Shown: piece by piece, positions 32,959-35,348 of the stretch | Layout of the letters: every line of letters begins with the position of its first letter | Numbering within the stretch: position 1 is the stretch's first letter | Assembly (NCBI GenBank): GCA_945888525.1 | Contig: CAMDAF010000027.1 | Coordinates: 1-35,348 of the forward strand | Direction of reading: 5' to 3' | From: Chitinophaga pinensis | GTDB lineage: Bacteria > Bacteroidota > Bacteroidia > NS11-12g > UBA955 | Length of the DNA stretch: 35,348 nt | Made by a program: the position numbers and the translations under genes | The notes under the pieces: generated by a model | What the model was told of the DNA's origin: nothing | Databases searched by the model: none | Seen by the model: only the letters and a program-made list of their open reading frames with translations

Positions 32959-35058
32959 TTATTGGATGATGAATTTCTCCATTGAAGAGAAACCATTGCC
33001 TTCAATTTTAACGGTGTAAACACCTTTAGCGAAAGACTCAGTGTTTAAAGTGATGCTGTTAGAACCTTGTACTAAATCGTTAGCATCAATACTTAATACC
33101 ACTTGACCTAATGTGTTGTATACATTTACTTTTACTTGCTCCGTGCTGTTCAAGTTAAAGATTAAGTTGGTAGAACCCGCAGCACTTGGGTTAGGATAAA
33201 CTCTGATACCAGAAGTTTCGTTGTTAACATCGTCAACTGACAAAATGGTTCCAACAGAATTGGCTGCTTGGAATACTTCTTTAGTCGCTAAATCTTGAAT
33301 AAACACAACCACTTCGCAGTCTTGTAATTCTTCGAAACTATTTTCAGTTGCAAGGTTTATAATGTTTGCAGTTTGACCATCTAAAGGCAATCTAACCACA
33401 CCAGGAACAATGTATGTCATTGTAGGAAATACTTTAGCAGTTCCTTTAGTAACGGCACCTAAAGCAGTTCCGCTTGCATCAGGAAGCATTTTTTTCAATA
33501 CATGGTGGAATTCAGTTTCTCCGTTTGATTTAACGTTTTTAACTGTTTTCTTTTCAAGTATAGCAACAAACACCTTCATGTTAGGGTTGTTAAAATTAGA
33601 CAATGGAGTTACTTTAACATCAACAATTACTTTCTTAAAATTGATGGTGTGGGTTGCTTGGATTTTAATGTAAGCTGGCTTGTTTGAAAATTGGTCAAAC
33701 AAAGCAGTTGTATATGAAGACGCATTGCTGTTCCAAGCACCATCTACTTGCATATTTGGAATTGAATTAACGGCATATAAAGTTCTTCTAACATTTCCTT
33801 CAGCAGTAGTGTATGGGTCACCGGTTCCAGGCCAGCTCATTTGGTATTTAATTACCGCGTATTGGCTAGGATCGTATTTAGGGAAAATGTTTTCGTCTGT
33901 ATTTCTGTTACCAGCAACACAAGGTCCGCAAGTTGAAGAAGTGAAAACTTCATGTAAAGCTACTCTTTGAACGAAGTCAGCTAAAACAGTAACAGTTTTT
34001 TTCACACTGTCGTTAGCACCTTCTCCATCAGGATTTCCATTGATGTTGCTCAACCAAGCAGTAACTTTATAAACACCTACTGCAGATGGAGTCCAATTGC
34101 TGGTAGTAGATACAGTTGCATTGGCATTTTGAGCGATGTTAACAGTAACTGGTGTTGAAACAGCAGGACCGTTGTTGATTGAATAATTAAAGTTACAAGT
34201 TGTGATTGCAGAAGTGCCTATGTTTCTAAATATGCCTTTAACAACAAAAGGAGCTTGGGTCAATGCTAAGAAATCAGGCACTGCAGTATTCCAACCTTCA
34301 GCATTGTATGCTGGTTGTGAACCTTGAGCAAAAGTATAGTAAGAGTTGTCTGCAGAACTAAATAGATTTTCAGTAATGCTTTGAGCCCCTAAAGATGGCG
34401 AACCAGCAATTGTGTATGCATCGGCAGCATCAATTTGGATACCAGCAGACATTTTCACGTTAGAGGTACATAATTGACCCGCAGAAGTAACACATAAAGT
34501 CTTCATATCGACGATATGAATTTTGTTGCTACCTTCTTCTAGTACGATTGACCAATACGTCCAACCACTTTGGACATTTGCTTCTGCGAAGAAGTTAAAT
34601 TGAATCCAATATTGTCTGTTTGGTGCTGTTCCAAAAGTTTTTGTTACAATATTTGAAGGGTATGTAGTGTTTGAGTTTGGCTTCATTCCCAAAACACATA
34701 CTGATTTATCAGGGATAAATGCACTTGGCAAACTAAGATTAGAAAAAGAAGTTGGAATGGTTGTTGAGGCAACATCGAAAGTAATAAAACCTGCATTACA
34801 CGCTTTTAAAGATGTTACTGCGCTGCCATTGAAATTAAAGGCAAAAGGAATTGTTTGAGTCGCACTATATGCAACTGCAGAAGATGATGGACCAGTCCAT
34901 ATAGAAGACCATCCGGTCAATAGTGAAGCTGGGTTTTCGCCCTCGGTGTTTACACCGCCTGGGTTCTTTCCTGCCTTAGTGTAAGGTACGTAATAGTACT
35001 GTGCGGAAACAGCACTTAAAACAAGAAATGAAATTAAGGTTAGTATGAGTTTCTTCAT
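32959..35058 (-). CDS. T9SS cargo protein with Omp28-like CGPC domain
   Basis: A 699-residue secreted protein with signal peptide MKKLILTLISFLVLSAVSAQ. The N-terminal about 240 residues are beta-rich and similar in style to the protein at 28804. An Ig-like stretch (about 255-360, with GIFRNIGTSAITTCNFNYSI) follows. Next comes the Omp28/thioredoxin-like domain: ALHEVFTSSTCGPCVAGN with CGPC at 377-380, the exact dipeptide of classical thioredoxin but without the preceding Trp. A cis-proline-like NSIPNMQVDG (P434) and EFHHVLKKMLPDASG complete the resemblance to its neighbours. The end is a type A T9SS sorting domain (IRVYPNPSAAGS, KGVYTVKIEGNG). It is first in the four-gene cluster, with its own promoter and terminator. 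Surface redox or metal-binding function is inferred, not shown. Confidence 0.85.
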   Translation of the reverse strand: MKKLILTLISFLVLSAVSAQYYYVPYTKAGKNPGGVNTEGENPASLLTGWSSIWTGPSSSAVAYSATQTIPFAFNFNGSAVTSLKACNAGFITFDVASTTIPTSFSNLSLPSAFIPDKSVCVLGMKPNSNTTYPSNIVTKTFGTAPNRQYWIQFNFFAEANVQSGWTYWSIVLEEGSNKIHIVDMKTLCVTSAGQLCTSNVKMSAGIQIDAADAYTIAGSPSLGAQSITENLFSSADNSYYTFAQGSQPAYNAEGWNTAVPDFLALTQAPFVVKGIFRNIGTSAITTCNFNYSINNGPAVSTPVTVNIAQNANATVSTTSNWTPSAVGVYKVTAWLSNINGNPDGEGANDSVKKTVTVLADFVQRVALHEVFTSSTCGPCVAGNRNTDENIFPKYDPSQYAVIKYQMSWPGTGDPYTTAEGNVRRTLYAVNSIPNMQVDGAWNSNASSYTTALFDQFSNKPAYIKIQATHTINFKKVIVDVKVTPLSNFNNPNMKVFVAILEKKTVKNVKSNGETEFHHVLKKMLPDASGTALGAVTKGTAKVFPTMTYIVPGVVRLPLDGQTANIINLATENSFEELQDCEVVVFIQDLATKEVFQAANSVGTILSVDDVNNETSGIRVYPNPSAAGSTNLIFNLNSTEQVKVNVYNTLGQVVLSIDANDLVQGSNSITLNTESFAKGVYTVKIEGNGFSSMEKFIIQ

Positions 35059-35078
35059 AAAATAATTATTTGATTGGT

Positions 35079-35086
35079 CAAATGTA
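35079..35086 (-). promoter_or_regulatory. -7 promoter element TACATTTG
   Basis: Perfect TAnnTTTG on the minus strand, 20 bases before the ATG at 35058. A possible TTTG -33 element lies at 35110-35113, 23 bases further upstream. Confidence 0.65.
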
Positions 35087-35117
35087 AAGATTCTAAGTTA
35101 TTGAATTCACAAAAAAT

Positions 35118-35348
35118 TTACAATTTTTTCATCTCGGTTTCCACAATTCCCACAACTGTCTGAAAAATAGAATTTTGCAAACAATAGACCATGTCTTCGT
35201 CGTGGTGCAAATGGGAAAGCCTTTTGTAATGGGATGACTTTTTCAAATAATCCATCAGATTCCCCTTGGCTAAACTGTATAAATCAATAGACATTAATGC
35301 TGCATCACAATCAATCAAACAAGACGTTTTATCCGACAACATACTTGC
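35118..35348 (-). CDS. Probable 2-phosphosulfolactate phosphatase, C-terminal fragment
   Basis: The frame runs off the right edge, so only the last 76 residues are seen and the ATG at 35342 is probably internal. The segment CDAALMSIDLYSLAKGN, then YLKKSSHYKRLSHLHHDEDM and VYCLQNSIFQTVVGIV resembles the C-terminal part of ComB-type 2-phosphosulfolactate phosphatases, which have a D-AA ladder, an SSH-x-x-RL motif, an ED-x-x-CLQ motif and a final strand. In other organisms these serve coenzyme M or sulfolactate metabolism; many Bacteroidota have one of unknown role. The call is from memory of family motifs on a partial sequence. Confidence 0.6.
   Translation of the reverse strand, partial: ASMLSDKTSCLIDCDAALMSIDLYSLAKGNLMDYLKKSSHYKRLSHLHHDEDMVYCLQNSIFQTVVGIVETEMKKL

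Noticed and set aside
1-35348. tRNA genes, CRISPR arrays, insertion sequences, prophage genes, riboswitches
   Set aside because: Reading the intergenic gaps on both strands I saw no cloverleaf, no regularly spaced repeats, no transposase or integrase, and leaders too short for known riboswitches.

Overview
This is a chromosomal window from a Bacteroidota bacterium, AT-rich and densely coded. The phylum call rests on three things seen here: type IX secretion / gliding components (PorV, PorU, a PorP/SprF protein, GldJ), several proteins ending in type A T9SS sorting domains, and the Bacteroidota-specific -7 promoter element TAnnTTTG just upstream of most start codons, with almost no Shine-Dalgarno sequence. 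I cannot place it below phylum. I see no tRNA, rRNA, CRISPR array, transposase or prophage gene.

Layout. 1-8485 is a cell-envelope and mixed metabolic block: the 3' end of an outer-membrane beta-barrel gene, a beta-helix lipoprotein, a Tat-exported class V aminotransferase-like protein overlapping menE (menaquinone synthesis), two small secreted proteins on the minus strand (a MORN-repeat protein and a free-standing carboxypeptidase-regulatory-like domain), and a large TonB-dependent receptor. 8486-8787 is the only long gene-free stretch. 8788-14705 holds an acidic protein of unknown function, murF (peptidoglycan), a calcium-motif-rich T9SS cargo protein, a membrane fatty acid desaturase and a metallo-beta-lactamase-fold hydrolase.

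14709-22610 is the T9SS / gliding locus: porU and porV on the minus strand, back to back with a PorP/SprF-family gene and gldJ on the plus strand. PorU (sortase-like C25 protease) and PorV (outer-membrane shuttle) process cargo carrying the C-terminal domains found in three other proteins of this window. 22701-28743 is housekeeping: a DEAD-box RNA helicase, pabB (folate), uvrC (repair) and purH (purines).

28804-35058 is the most interesting region: four consecutive minus-strand genes, two lipoproteins flanked by two large T9SS cargo proteins. All four carry a CxxC motif followed about 50-60 residues later by a [YFI]-P site resembling a thioredoxin-fold cis-proline loop. They look like Omp28-related proteins delivered to the cell surface by two different export routes, each with its own promoter. 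The window ends inside the C-terminal part of a probable 2-phosphosulfolactate phosphatase gene.

Start codons were corrected in many genes. The TTTG of the -7 box supplies a spurious in-frame TTG, so the longest open frames often run through the promoter.
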